From NCBI GenBank assembly GCA_024405215.1, contig JAKSPB010000015.1, positions 1-64,000 of the forward strand: DNA of 64,000 bases, written 5' to 3'. The number at the start of each line of letters is the position of its first letter. The first letter of the stretch is position 1. Under the pieces are notes generated by a model. It had not been told where the DNA came from and did not search any database. It was given only the letters and a program-made list of their open reading frames with translations. The stretch comes from Lentisphaeria bacterium (GTDB lineage Bacteria; Verrucomicrobiota; Lentisphaeria; Oligosphaerales; Oligosphaeraceae). Made by a program: the position numbers and the translations under genes. This document shows positions 42,608-51,651 of this stretch, piece by piece.

Positions 42608-44812
42608 ATGTTCTTCTTCCGCCACCACCCCCAAGCAAATTCCCCTTGCGACTCGGCGTCACCATCGCTTGTCCGCAGGTTCCTTGCATGGTTATGGCAC
42701 GCACTGCAACCCTGGGCGGCGGAAGAATATCAGAATGAAGGACGAGTCCTGACCCACCATCTCCGCAAGGGCATTCTGGTACGCTCCTGCTTTTCCATCC
42801 TCCTGACCTTGCTGAGTTTCGGAGGGCTGCTACGGCATGTGGAGCACATCCAGCTGCAAGAACACGAATATTACTTGCGCCAGGCGAAAGCCATCTGCCA
42901 GCGCAGCAGCATCGAGACCGCCCACCGCGGCAATATCCTGGACCTGAACGGCAATTCCTTTGCCAGCGACGTCTCCACCCGGGATCTCTATGTGGAACCC
43001 AAACGCTTTGCCGACAAACTGGACGTCGCCACGCGAATCCTCGCCAAGGAACTGGATCTGGACCAGCAGTCCCTTCTGAAAAATTTCCAGAAAGCCACGA
43101 CATACGAGTTCCGCATGAAAATTGCGGAAAAGATCCCCATGACCTTCATCAGGGAAAATGCCCTGACACAGATTCGCGGACTGAACCTGGTTCCGATCTT
43201 CGACGCCTCGGGCAAACCAGAGAGCTTCAAGGTCTATTTCTATCCTTCCCGGCTGAGCGAAGACGAACGGAAGATCTCCTGTGAAAAACTCCTCTCCTGC
43301 TTCCAATTCACGAAGGGAGAACTGGAGCAGAATTGCAAAAGGACCCTGGAACGCTGCCGGGAAATTCCCGTCCAGCGAAACATCTCCCGCGACATGGCGG
43401 AGACCCTTCTGGCCAAACTGCGGGATGCGGGAATCACCGAAGGCGTGCGTTGCCTGGATTCCTGGCGCCGCGACTATCCCCGCGGCAGTGAACTGGCCAA
43501 TATGCTGGGCTTCACCGACAACGAAAACAGAGGCGTCTCTGGCGTGGAAAAGCTGATGGACGCCTATCTGCGCCCCGTCATGGGCAAGCGCACCTATCTC
43601 CATGACAGCCATGGACGCCCCGTGGAAGAGGGGGAGATCGTCGTGGAGGAAGCCATCGACGGCGCGGATGTCTACCTGACCATCCAAGAGCCAATCCAAC
43701 GCATCCTGGAAGAAGAGCTTGGCGTCCTCTGGAAAGAAATGTGCCCCGACCGCGCATACGCGGTGATGGTGGATCCCTCGACCGGCGCCATCATGGGTCT
43801 GGCGCAGTATCCGCAATTCGACCCCAATGACCGAACCACCATGGAAGATCCCGACCTCTGCCAGAACCATATCCTTCTGCAGTGCTACGACCCTGGTTCC
43901 GTCATGAAAGCCGTCAGCCTGACAGGAGTGCTGGCGGCTGGCGTGGCCACCCTGGACACGGTCAAGGACTGCGAAAAAGGCTACTGGGTCTACAACAAGA
44001 AAGGGCTTCGGGACTCCCATCGCTTCGAGGAGCTCACCCTATCCGAAGTCATCCAGAAATCCAGCAACATCGGCACAGCGAAGTTCGCTCTGGACCTGGG
44101 CGAAGAGCGGATGTACCAGCATCTCTCGAACTTCCTCTTCGGCAAACCAACCGGCCTGGGATTCTACCCCGACGGCAAGGATCCCGTAGTCTTCCGGCAG
44201 GAGGCCAGCGGCATCTTCCGCGAATTGCACCAGTGGGATTCCCTTACCCTGACACGTGTTCCCATGGGGCAGGGAATGACCATCCCGCTGCTTCAGATCG
44301 TCCAGGCATGGAGCGCCCTGGCAAACAACGGCATCATCATGCAACCGTACCTTGTTGATCGTGTCCGCTACGCCGACGGACGCATGGAATACTCGGTGCC
44401 CCGGGTGAAAAGCCAGGCAGTCTCCGCACAGGCCGTCGCACAGATGCGGAAGGCGCTGGTCACCGTCACCGAAAAAGGCGGCACAGGCACCAACGCGGCT
44501 GTCAAAGGATTCCATATCGCAGGCAAGACCGGAACTGCGCAGATGTGGATCCAGCCCGACAAGGCGAAAGGCATCAAAGGGCATTACGCGGAACATCAGT
44601 TCCTGGCTTCCTTCATCGGTTTCGCACCGGCGGAAAATCCACGGTTCCTCCTGCTGGTCTCCGCGGAAAACCCGACCAAGAAATATCACACGGGAAGCGG
44701 CGTCTCCGCGCCGGCCTTCAAGCGAATCGCCACTCGGACCCTGGAATATCTCCAAGTGGCGCCGGAAGAAGAGCTGCTCCAGCCGCCGACCAAGGCCACC
44801 GCAAAACGATAG
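42608..44812 (+). CDS. ftsI: Penicillin-binding protein, FtsI/PBP3-type transpeptidase
   Basis: 734 residues, longer than typical FtsI. A cytoplasmic tail of about 55 residues, one transmembrane helix (about 58-76), a PBP dimerisation domain with AHRGNILDLNGNSFASDVSTRDLYVEP, and a transpeptidase domain: DPGSVMKAV with catalytic Ser431, KSSN at 484-487 and KTGTAQM at 640-646. It crosslinks septal peptidoglycan. The three motifs are intact. Last gene of the division cluster here; murE, murF and the rest do not follow. Confidence 0.92.
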   Translation: MFFFRHHPQANSPCDSASPSLVRRFLAWLWHALQPWAAEEYQNEGRVLTHHLRKGILVRSCFSILLTLLSFGGLLRHVEHIQLQEHEYYLRQAKAICQRSSIETAHRGNILDLNGNSFASDVSTRDLYVEPKRFADKLDVATRILAKELDLDQQSLLKNFQKATTYEFRMKIAEKIPMTFIRENALTQIRGLNLVPIFDASGKPESFKVYFYPSRLSEDERKISCEKLLSCFQFTKGELEQNCKRTLERCREIPVQRNISRDMAETLLAKLRDAGITEGVRCLDSWRRDYPRGSELANMLGFTDNENRGVSGVEKLMDAYLRPVMGKRTYLHDSHGRPVEEGEIVVEEAIDGADVYLTIQEPIQRILEEELGVLWKEMCPDRAYAVMVDPSTGAIMGLAQYPQFDPNDRTTMEDPDLCQNHILLQCYDPGSVMKAVSLTGVLAAGVATLDTVKDCEKGYWVYNKKGLRDSHRFEELTLSEVIQKSSNIGTAKFALDLGEERMYQHLSNFLFGKPTGLGFYPDGKDPVVFRQEASGIFRELHQWDSLTLTRVPMGQGMTIPLLQIVQAWSALANNGIIMQPYLVDRVRYADGRMEYSVPRVKSQAVSAQAVAQMRKALVTVTEKGGTGTNAAVKGFHIAGKTGTAQMWIQPDKAKGIKGHYAEHQFLASFIGFAPAENPRFLLLVSAENPTKKYHTGSGVSAPAFKRIATRTLEYLQVAPEEELLQPPTKATAKR

Positions 44813-44885
44813 GACAATAGGATGAAAGCGAAACGCCCCAAGGGGAGTTCCTGAAGCTTTCTATACCGTCGGACGAATCGGACGC

Positions 44886-44926
44886 AAAAAAAACAGGGGC
44901 TGTCGCAAAAATCTTGCGACAGCCCC
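44886..44926 (-). terminator. Rho-independent terminator of the sigma factor gene
   Basis: Perfect 13-bp stem GGGGCTGTCGCAA / TTGCGACAGCCCC (44896-44908 and 44914-44926), 5-nt loop, followed on the minus strand by TG and a run of eight T. It ends the sigma gene and, being symmetric, could also end ftsI transcription from the other side. Confidence 0.9.
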
Positions 44927-44950
44927 GTTTGCCTTTAACCGCAACAGCGA

Positions 44951-45817
44951 TTAATAGTCGTCATCATCGTCATAAGCGGCTTCCCTGGCCACTTCCTCGA
45001 TGGACTTCTGCTCCTCAATGGCAGAACGAAGACGCTCCAGAGCCTGGTTCTGGATCTGGCGGACGCGCTCGCGGGTACGCCCGATGGCATGGGAGACCTC
45101 CTCCAGAGTCTTGGCCTTCTCGCCGTCCAGACCGAAGCGGAGCTTTAGAATCACGCGCTCGCGCTCCGGGAGCTTGCTTACCATCTGCATCATCAAGGAA
45201 AGCGTCTCGTCGTCCTGAATGATGTCGTTGGGGGCCACGGTCTTGTCATCGGGAATGATGTCCTTGAACTCGCCTTCCGCACCATTCTGGATGGGATCGA
45301 AAAGAGAGATGGTGCTGGCCTTGCCCTGGCGAAGGCCGGTGACCGTTCGTTCCGTCAGATTGATTTCGTTGGCGATCTCCTTGTCCGTGGGGTCGCGCCC
45401 CAAAGTCTGAATCAACTTCGCCTTCGCATTCTGGATCTTGCCGATCTTGCTGGCAGACTGCACGGGAATGCGGATGGTCCTAGCCTGGTTGGCCAAGGCA
45501 CGACGCATGGACTGCTTGATCCACCAGGCCGCATAGCTGGATAGCTTGGCTCCCTTGGAGGGATCGAACTTCTCCACCGCGCGCATCAAGCCGATATTGC
45601 CTTCGCTGATCAAGTCCAGCAGGGGCAGGCCAAGACCTTTGAAATCATGGGCAATCTTCACAACCAGACGCAGGTTGCTGCTGATCAGAATGTCCCTCGC
45701 CTCTTTGTCCCCCTTTGCAATCCGTTTGGCCAGCTGAGCCTCTTCCTTCTGGGTAACCAGAGGAAACTGGCCGATGCTCTGCATATAGAGCTTCATGGTA
45801 TCATTGTCGGAAATCAT
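44951..45817 (-). CDS. Sigma-70 family RNA polymerase sigma factor (group 1/2, short)
   Basis: 288 residues. Region 1.2 (MKLYMQSIGQFPLVTQKEE), region 2 (NLRLVVKIAHDFKGLGLPLLDLISEGNIGLMRAVEKFDPSKGAKLSSYAAWWIKQ), region 3, and region 4 with LPERERVILKLRFGL and the helix-turn-helix TLEEVSHAIGRTRERVRQIQ. It lacks region 1.1 and the non-conserved insert of RpoD and ends in an acidic DDDDDY. It could be the primary sigma factor in a short form or an RpoS-like group 2 factor; the full set in the genome would decide. Confidence 0.9.
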   Translation of the reverse strand: MISDNDTMKLYMQSIGQFPLVTQKEEAQLAKRIAKGDKEARDILISSNLRLVVKIAHDFKGLGLPLLDLISEGNIGLMRAVEKFDPSKGAKLSSYAAWWIKQSMRRALANQARTIRIPVQSASKIGKIQNAKAKLIQTLGRDPTDKEIANEINLTERTVTGLRQGKASTISLFDPIQNGAEGEFKDIIPDDKTVAPNDIIQDDETLSLMMQMVSKLPERERVILKLRFGLDGEKAKTLEEVSHAIGRTRERVRQIQNQALERLRSAIEEQKSIEEVAREAAYDDDDDY

Positions 45818-45966
45818 GATCGCTTTTTCCCTTCATTGTGTGTTCATACACTCGACAGACAAACTGCCGTACCATACATGTAACGAACGGAAAATGAAAA
45901 TTATTGACAACTCAGCCGCTTTTTACAAAAAATTCTTGAAAAATTTTTCCGTCTTGCGCTCCTAGG

Positions 45967-45994
45967 TTGCAGAATTTCCGGCAGGGCTTATAGT
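45967..45994 (+). promoter_or_regulatory. Sigma-70-type promoter for the small basic protein gene
   Basis: TTGCAG (45967-45972), 16-bp spacer, TATAGT (45989-45994), about 70 nt upstream of the ATG. Both hexamers match four or five of six consensus bases. Confidence 0.6.
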
Positions 45995-46062
45995 ACGTCG
46001 TTCGTCAAAGAGAATTGACTTTCTTTCATATAAAACAACCAAAATTCCGCAAGGAGTGCAAA

Positions 46063-46218
46063 ATGTCCGTCCATCCCAGCCTGAAAACCAAAGGTGCCGT
46101 CAGTGAAAAACGCAACGTCCTGAAGCGCTTCGAGCGCGTGGACAAGCTCAAGAAGGAAGGCCGTTTCAAGGACGGCGACAAGGCATGGGGACTGCCGAAG
46201 ACCAAGCCCGAGGCATAA
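46063..46218 (+). CDS. Small basic protein of the PVC superphylum
   Basis: 51 residues from ATG 46063, with AAGGAG 7 nt upstream; a TTG at 46015 would add 16 unlikely residues. The sequence MSVHPSLKTKG, KRNVLKRFERVDKLKKEGR and AWGLPKTKPEA matches the small basic protein family found in Chlamydiae, Verrucomicrobia and Lentisphaerae. The basic character suggests RNA or ribosome binding; the role is unproven. It has its own promoter and terminator, consistent with strong constitutive expression. Confidence 0.87.
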   Translation: MSVHPSLKTKGAVSEKRNVLKRFERVDKLKKEGRFKDGDKAWGLPKTKPEA

Positions 46219-46246
46219 TGCCTTGAGATACGCCTCCTGAAATATC

Positions 46247-46292
46247 AACCGCATCCCGCCTTGTTTCTATGCCTGGTGAGATGCGGTTTTTC
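46247..46292 (+). terminator. Rho-independent terminator after the small basic protein gene
   Basis: AACCGCATC / GATGCGGTT, a 9-bp stem with a 24-nt loop, followed by TTTTCT. It lies 28 nt after the stop and 24 nt before nifU. Confidence 0.75.
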
Positions 46293-46315
46293 TATTTTCA
46301 AAAGGAATTTCGACC

Positions 46316-47218
46316 ATGTGGGATTATACAGATAAAGTACGCGATCATTTCCAGAACCCCCGCAACGTTGGCGTTCTTGAAGACGCCGACGGGATTGGCG
46401 AAGTGGGTAACATCATCTGCGGCGACGCCATGAAGCTCTCCGTCAAGCTGACAGAGGACAAGAAACGCATCGCCGACGCCCGTTTCCAGACCTTCGGCTG
46501 CGCCTCCGCCATCGCCTCCGCCAGCGCCCTGACGGAAATGCTGAAGGACCGCACCGTGGAAGACGCCTCCAAGCTGACCAACCAGGATATCGCCGACTAC
46601 CTAGGCTCCCTGCCCGAAGCCAAGATGCACTGCTCCGTCATGGGCATGGAGGCCTTCCAGGCCGCATTGGCGGACATCCGCAAGAAGCACCCGGAATACA
46701 ACCTGCCCGGCCCCGCCACCGAAGAAGGTGACGACCGCGTCGTCTGCGAGTGCTTCAATGTCACCGTCGGCAAAATCCGCGAGGTCATCCGCCTGAACAA
46801 GCTGACCACCGTGGAACAGGTCACCTACTACACCAAGGCAGGCGGCGGATGCGGCGGATGCAAGGAGGAAATCCAGAAGATCCTGGACGAAGAACTTGGC
46901 CAGGCCGCCCAGGCAGAGGCGAAGCCCCAGGCGACGCCCTCCCCCATCGCCCAGACCATCAAGGAGAACGTCGGCCCCCTGACGCCCTTCCAGAAGATGC
47001 GCATGATCCAGACCACCTTCGACTCCGTCATCCGCCCCGGCCTCCAGGACGACGGCGGCGATGCCGAACTGGTCGACGTGGAAGGCGACAAGGTCACCAT
47101 CCGCCTGCAAGGACATTGCGCCACCTGCGCGCTGGCCGACAAGACCATCGAACATTGGATCGAGGCAAAGCTCCGCGAACAAGTCTCCGCCGCCATCACT
47201 GTCACCGCCGTGAAATAG
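46316..47218 (+). CDS. nifU: Three-domain NifU-type Fe-S cluster scaffold
   Basis: 300 residues in the full NifU layout. IscU-like domain (about 1-125) with three scaffold cysteines in GNIICGDAMKL, TFGCASAIAS and MHCSVMGMEA; a central [2Fe-2S] BFD-like domain with CECFNVT and GGGCGGCKEEI (about 143-190); an Ala/Pro/Gln linker; and a C-terminal Nfu domain with GHCATCALADKTIE. It assembles clusters with sulfur from the NifS encoded 4 nt downstream. No nitrogenase genes are near, so this is the housekeeping system. AAGGA precedes the ATG. Confidence 0.95.
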   Translation: MWDYTDKVRDHFQNPRNVGVLEDADGIGEVGNIICGDAMKLSVKLTEDKKRIADARFQTFGCASAIASASALTEMLKDRTVEDASKLTNQDIADYLGSLPEAKMHCSVMGMEAFQAALADIRKKHPEYNLPGPATEEGDDRVVCECFNVTVGKIREVIRLNKLTTVEQVTYYTKAGGGCGGCKEEIQKILDEELGQAAQAEAKPQATPSPIAQTIKENVGPLTPFQKMRMIQTTFDSVIRPGLQDDGGDAELVDVEGDKVTIRLQGHCATCALADKTIEHWIEAKLREQVSAAITVTAVK

Positions 47219-47222
47219 AATC

Positions 47223-48401
47223 ATGTCCGAACCCCTGATTTATCTGGACAACAACGCCACCACACGCGTGGCGGAAGAAGTCTTCGATGCCATGGCGCCC
47301 TTCCTGCGGGAAGAGTACGCCAACCCCTCCAGCGTCTATCCCTTCGCCGGTCCCGCCGCCGCCGCCATCGCGAAAGGCCGCGAGCAAGTAGCCACCCTCC
47401 TGGGGGCCAAGCCGGAGGAGATCATCTTCACCAGTTGCGGCAGCGAATCCGACAACGCGGTGTTGCGCAGCGCGGTGAAGACCCAGGTCGGCAGACGACG
47501 CATCCTCACCACCTGCGTGGAACATCCCGCCATCCTGAACACCTGCCGCGACCTGACCCAATACGCCGGCGTGCACGTGGACTATCTCAGCGTGGACAGC
47601 CAGGGGCGCATCGACCTGGACGAGGCAAAGGCGCTGATCAACGAGGATACCGCCATCGTCTCCGTGATGTTCGCCAACAACGAAATCGGCAACATCTACC
47701 CCATCCGCGAACTCTCCCGCCTGGCCCACGCCAAGGGAGCGCTCTTCCATACCGACGCCGTCCAGGCGATTGGCAAGGTCCCCGTGGATCTCCAGAATGA
47801 CCTGACGGACGTGGACTTTCTCTCCCTTTCCGGACATAAGTTCCATGCCCCCAAGGGCATCGGCGTTCTCTACCGCCGCACTTTCGCTCCTTTTGCCACC
47901 TATCTGACAGGCGGCCACCAGGAGAAGATGCAGCGCGCAGGCACCGAGAACGTGGCCTCCATCGCCGGAATCGGCAAGGCAGCCGAACTGGCCCTCCTGC
48001 ACATCGAGGAAGAGAACACACGCGTCAAGGCCCTGCGCGACAAGCTGCAGGCCGGCCTGGTGGCCACCTGCCCCGACGCCATCGTCAACGGCGACCAGGA
48101 ACACCGCCTGCCCAATACGCTGAACATCTGCTTCAAATACATCGAAGGCGAATCCATCCTGCTGCGCCTCTGGGATCGCGCGCACATCTGCGCGTCTTCC
48201 GGATCCGCCTGCACCACAGGCTCCCTGGAGCCATCCCATGTGCTTCGCGCCATGGGGCTGGACTACAAGGCCCTCCACGGCACCGTGCGCCTGAGTCTCT
48301 CCCGCTACACAACGGAGGCGGAAATCGACACAGCGCTTGAAGTACTGCCGCCCATCATCCGCAACCTCCGCGAACTCTCCCCCTTCGGACGAGAAGAATA
48401 G
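47223..48401 (+). CDS. nifS: NifS-type cysteine desulfurase
   Basis: 392 residues, PLP enzyme of fold type I that supplies sulfur to NifU. Visible: YLDNNATTRVAEEV, TSCGSESDNAVL, TTCVEHPAILNTC with the PLP-stacking His, HTDAVQAIGK, Schiff-base Lys206 in LSGHKFHAPKG and the active-site loop CASSGSACTTG with the catalytic Cys near residue 330. The TAG is followed after 1 nt by the prmA ATG. Confidence 0.96.
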   Translation: MSEPLIYLDNNATTRVAEEVFDAMAPFLREEYANPSSVYPFAGPAAAAIAKGREQVATLLGAKPEEIIFTSCGSESDNAVLRSAVKTQVGRRRILTTCVEHPAILNTCRDLTQYAGVHVDYLSVDSQGRIDLDEAKALINEDTAIVSVMFANNEIGNIYPIRELSRLAHAKGALFHTDAVQAIGKVPVDLQNDLTDVDFLSLSGHKFHAPKGIGVLYRRTFAPFATYLTGGHQEKMQRAGTENVASIAGIGKAAELALLHIEEENTRVKALRDKLQAGLVATCPDAIVNGDQEHRLPNTLNICFKYIEGESILLRLWDRAHICASSGSACTTGSLEPSHVLRAMGLDYKALHGTVRLSLSRYTTEAEIDTALEVLPPIIRNLRELSPFGREE

Positions 48402-48402
48402 C

Positions 48403-49326
48403 ATGACCGCACCCGCACCCATTCCGGACACTCCCATCTACGCCGTAGAAATCGAGACCGACAACCGGGACGTGGCGGTCCTGGGAGAACTCCTCTCCGC
48501 CATGGACCTTCCTCCCCAGGCGCTTTCCAGCTATGAAAACCTGGAAACGGGCCGTGGCATCACGTATGTCCTCTGCGACACCTCCGCCGAGGAGGCCGCA
48601 GCCCGTGCGCAAGTGGAGACACTGCTGGAGCAATGGTCCAGCCTGCTGGCCGGCCCTGTCCATGAAATCCGCGACAAGACCATCAAACGCGAGGACTGGT
48701 CGGAAAGCTGGAAGAAATACTTCCATCCCTTCCGCGCCTCACGCCGTCTGGTCATCAAGCCCAGCTGGGAGGATTTCACGGCGGAACCGGATGACATCCT
48801 GCTGGAAATCGACCCCGGGATGTGCTTCGGCACCGGCTCTCACGGCACCACCCGCGGTTGCCTGGAGTTTCTGGACGATCTGGCCGACGAGAAGAATCCC
48901 GACCGACCGCGCTCCCTTATTGACGCAGGCTGCGGCTCCGGAATCCTCTCCATGGCGGCGGACAAGCTGGGCTACGGTCCCATCTTCGCCTTTGACTACG
49001 ATCCCCAGGCCATTCTTGTCACCCACGAGAATTTCGACCGCGCCGGCCTGAAGACCGTCCAAGTCTCCGAAGGCGACGTCCATGACCTGGTTCCGCCTTT
49101 CCAGGCGGATCTGGTCCTGGCCAACATCCTGGCGCCGATTCTCCTGGAAGCGAAGGAGAACCTCCTGCAGATGGTCCGTCCGGGCGGTCTCGTTGTCCTT
49201 TCCGGCATCCTGACCAGCCAGTATCCCCACATCAAGCAGGCCTTCGAGGCCCTTGGTGCCGCGGAACTGGAGAACCGCACGCTGGCGGACTGGACCAGCG
49301 GACTCTTCCGCCGGCCGGAGGCATAG
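48403..49326 (+). CDS. prmA: Ribosomal protein L11 methyltransferase
   Basis: 307 residues from ATG 48403, 1 nt after the nifS stop. The N-terminal domain recognises L11 (WSESWKKYFHPFRASRRLVIKPSWEDF). The SAM domain has the PrmA hallmark DPGMCFGTGSHGTTRGCLEFL, then LIDAGCGSGILSMAADKLGYG, DYDPQAI and VLANILAPILLEAKENL. It trimethylates L11. The catalytic-domain signature is unambiguous. Third gene of the nifU-nifS-prmA-EamA run. Confidence 0.94.
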   Translation: MTAPAPIPDTPIYAVEIETDNRDVAVLGELLSAMDLPPQALSSYENLETGRGITYVLCDTSAEEAAARAQVETLLEQWSSLLAGPVHEIRDKTIKREDWSESWKKYFHPFRASRRLVIKPSWEDFTAEPDDILLEIDPGMCFGTGSHGTTRGCLEFLDDLADEKNPDRPRSLIDAGCGSGILSMAADKLGYGPIFAFDYDPQAILVTHENFDRAGLKTVQVSEGDVHDLVPPFQADLVLANILAPILLEAKENLLQMVRPGGLVVLSGILTSQYPHIKQAFEALGAAELENRTLADWTSGLFRRPEA

Positions 49327-49330
49327 CGCC

Positions 49331-50227
49331 ATGGTGATGCCGCAACTGGGCTGGTTCCCCCTGATTCTGCTTTCGGCGTTCTCCCTGGGCGTCTATGACT
49401 TCTCCAAGAAGCACGCCGTCGCAGAAAACCGGGTAATGCCCGTGCTCTTCCTGGCCACTCTCTGCGGAACGGCGTTCATGCTGCTCTCCACGCTGGCCAC
49501 CGGGCATTTCCTAGAGTATCTCCTCTGCACACCCGTTGAGTGGCTCTACATCCTGGGCAAGTCCATCATCGTGACCGCCAGCTGGATCGCCGGCTACTAC
49601 GCCCTGCACGACCTGCCCATCTCCATCGCCGCACCAATCCGCGCCTCGGCACCCGTCTGGACCACCATCGGCGGCTTTGTTTTCTTCCGGGAACGCCCCA
49701 CACCCTTCCAGTTCCTCGGAATGCTGGTGGTCTTCTGCGGATACTACATCTTCTCCACCATCGGAAAACACGAGGGATTCTCCTTCCGAAGCCGCGGCGT
49801 GCGCATGATCATCGCCGCCACCTTCATCGGCGCGGCCAGCGCCCTCTACGACCGGTTCATTCTCTATGTGGTGAACCTGGATCCCAACGTGGTGCAATTC
49901 CACTTCTCCATCGACCTGGTGCTCCTCCTGGGAATCACTTGGCTCTGCCAGAAGCGCGTACCTTTCCTCCACGAAGACGCGCCCTTCCAGTGGCGTTGGT
50001 CCATCCCCGCCATCGGAATCCTCCTCATTTTCGCGGATTTCTTCTTCTTCCACGCACTCCATACCCCAGGCACCCAGGTAGGTTTGCTCTCTGTCCTCCG
50101 GCGAACCTCCGTCATCGTCTCCTTTGCCTGCGGAGCATGGTATTTCGGAGAAAAAGACATCAAGAAAAAGCTCCTGGCACTGGCGCTGGTCCTGGCCGGC
50201 ATCGTGATCCTCGGCTTCGCAAAATAA
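49331..50227 (+). CDS. EamA/DMT family transporter
   Basis: 298 residues from ATG 49331, 4 nt after the prmA stop. Ten hydrophobic helices in two EamA-like repeats: AAPIRASAPVWTTIGGFVFFRERPTPFQFLGMLVVFCGYY and QVGLLSVLRRTSVIVSFACGAWYFGEKDIKKKLLALALVLAGI, each with the E-R/K helix-cap motif of drug/metabolite transporters. Inner membrane exporter or uptake protein; substrate unknown. Last gene of its operon. Confidence 0.88.
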   Translation: MVMPQLGWFPLILLSAFSLGVYDFSKKHAVAENRVMPVLFLATLCGTAFMLLSTLATGHFLEYLLCTPVEWLYILGKSIIVTASWIAGYYALHDLPISIAAPIRASAPVWTTIGGFVFFRERPTPFQFLGMLVVFCGYYIFSTIGKHEGFSFRSRGVRMIIAATFIGAASALYDRFILYVVNLDPNVVQFHFSIDLVLLLGITWLCQKRVPFLHEDAPFQWRWSIPAIGILLIFADFFFFHALHTPGTQVGLLSVLRRTSVIVSFACGAWYFGEKDIKKKLLALALVLAGIVILGFAK

Positions 50228-50287
50228 CCTTCTGAATCCCCAAAACAACGGCCGGAAAACGCGTTTCGCGTCTGAAATGGCACAAAG

Positions 50288-50317
50288 TTGAACTGTCGTC
50301 GAATTTTCCATTATAGT
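50288..50317 (+). promoter_or_regulatory. Sigma-70-type promoter for the GH109-like gene
   Basis: TTGAAC (50288-50293), 18-bp spacer, TATAGT (50312-50317), 42 nt upstream of the ATG. The same TATAGT -10 occurs before the small basic protein gene. Confidence 0.6.
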
Positions 50318-50359
50318 AAGTATTTCAGACTTCACCCAACACCATAGGATTTACAAGCA

Positions 50360-51628
50360 ATGGCATCAAAGCGCAAACTCAAGATTGGATTCATCGGCGG
50401 CGGACACCGCGGCCCAGGACTGCTGGACCTGCTCCTGGAAATGGACGACGTTGTCGTCACCTGCGTCTGCGACCTCTATGAGGACCGCGCCAAGGACATG
50501 GTCAAGAAATGCACGGAAAAGGGCAAGCCCGAACCCAAATGCTATCTGGACTATCTCCAGCTGCTGGACGAGAACGTGGAAAACAACCTTGACGCCGTCA
50601 TCGCCCCCACCGCCTGGGAAAGCCATGTCCGCATCGCCTGCGATGTCATGGAATGCGGCCTGCCCGTGGCCTTCGAGGTCGGCGGCGCCTGCTCCCTTGA
50701 CGACTGCTGGAACCTGGTCCGCGTCAGCGAAGCCACCGGAATGCAGTGCATGATGCTGGAGAACTGCTGCTACGGCCGCCCGGAAATGGCCATGCTGAAG
50801 CTGATCAAGGAAGGCCTCTTCGGCGAGGTCGTCCACTGCGAAGGCGGCTACCACCACGACCTGCGCGAAGAAATCTGCTGCGGCGAAGAGAACCGCCACT
50901 ACCGTCTCCGCAACTTCAAGACCCGCAACGGCGAGCTTTATCCCACACATGAGCTGGGCCCCATCGCCAAGTGGCTGGGCCTGAACCGCGGCAACCGGAT
51001 GATCTCCCTGACCGCCACCGCTTCCAAGGCCCGCGGCCTCAATGTCTGGGCGAAAGAGCACAAGGGCGCCGACCATCCTCTGGCCACCTACAACTTCAAC
51101 GAAGGCGACGTGGTGACCACCGTCATCAAGTGCGCCAACGGCGAGACCATCGTCCTGACCCACGACTGCTCCCTCTACCGCCCCTACTCCCGCGGCAATG
51201 TGATCCAGGGAACCAAGGGCATCTACATGGAAGACAAGCACTCCCTCTCCATCCAGGGCATGACTCCCGAAAAGGGCGGCTGGGATTCCGAGACGTGGGT
51301 CGAACTAGATCAGCTCTGGGACAAGATCGAGCACCCGCTCTGGAAGAAATTCCAGGAAGCCGGCGTCAAGGGCGGCCACGGCGGCATGGACTTCCTGGTC
51401 CTCCGCGCCTTCATCGAGGCCATCCGCGACAACAAGCTGGTCCCCATCGACGTCTATGACACCGCCTCATGGATGGCCATCACCCCCCTCTCCGAGGACT
51501 CCATCGCCAAGGGCTCCGCGCCCGTCGCCATCCCCGACTTCACCAACGGTCTCTGGCTGCAGCCCGACCGCCCCTACGACAAGGGCACCTACTGCCTGGA
51601 GGAAATCTGCAAGCCTGGAAAACTCTAA
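50360..51628 (+). CDS. Gfo/Idh/MocA oxidoreductase of GH109-like type
   Basis: 422 residues. Rossmann NAD site LKIGFIGGGHRGPGLL; then MMLENCCYGRPEMAMLKLIKEGLFGEVVHCEGGYHHDLRE and LYPTHELGPIAKWLGLNRGNRM. These blocks match the NAD-dependent retro-aldol glycosidases of GH109 (alpha-N-acetylgalactosaminidase) more closely than sugar dehydrogenases, with the Tyr/His pair expected for catalysis in the CEGGYHHD and YPTHELGP segments. No signal peptide, so cytoplasmic, unlike many secreted GH109 enzymes. It has its own promoter and terminator. Confidence 0.8.
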   Translation: MASKRKLKIGFIGGGHRGPGLLDLLLEMDDVVVTCVCDLYEDRAKDMVKKCTEKGKPEPKCYLDYLQLLDENVENNLDAVIAPTAWESHVRIACDVMECGLPVAFEVGGACSLDDCWNLVRVSEATGMQCMMLENCCYGRPEMAMLKLIKEGLFGEVVHCEGGYHHDLREEICCGEENRHYRLRNFKTRNGELYPTHELGPIAKWLGLNRGNRMISLTATASKARGLNVWAKEHKGADHPLATYNFNEGDVVTTVIKCANGETIVLTHDCSLYRPYSRGNVIQGTKGIYMEDKHSLSIQGMTPEKGGWDSETWVELDQLWDKIEHPLWKKFQEAGVKGGHGGMDFLVLRAFIEAIRDNKLVPIDVYDTASWMAITPLSEDSIAKGSAPVAIPDFTNGLWLQPDRPYDKGTYCLEEICKPGKL

Positions 51629-51651
51629 GGCATAGCCAGCTCACGCCTCAC

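Noticed and set aside
46316-48401. Nitrogen fixation locus
   Set aside because: NifU and NifS here are housekeeping Fe-S genes; no nifHDK, nifE, nifN or nifB is present.
47202-48437. 411-residue minus-strand frame
   Set aside because: Antisense shadow of nifS, which has all cysteine desulfurase motifs.
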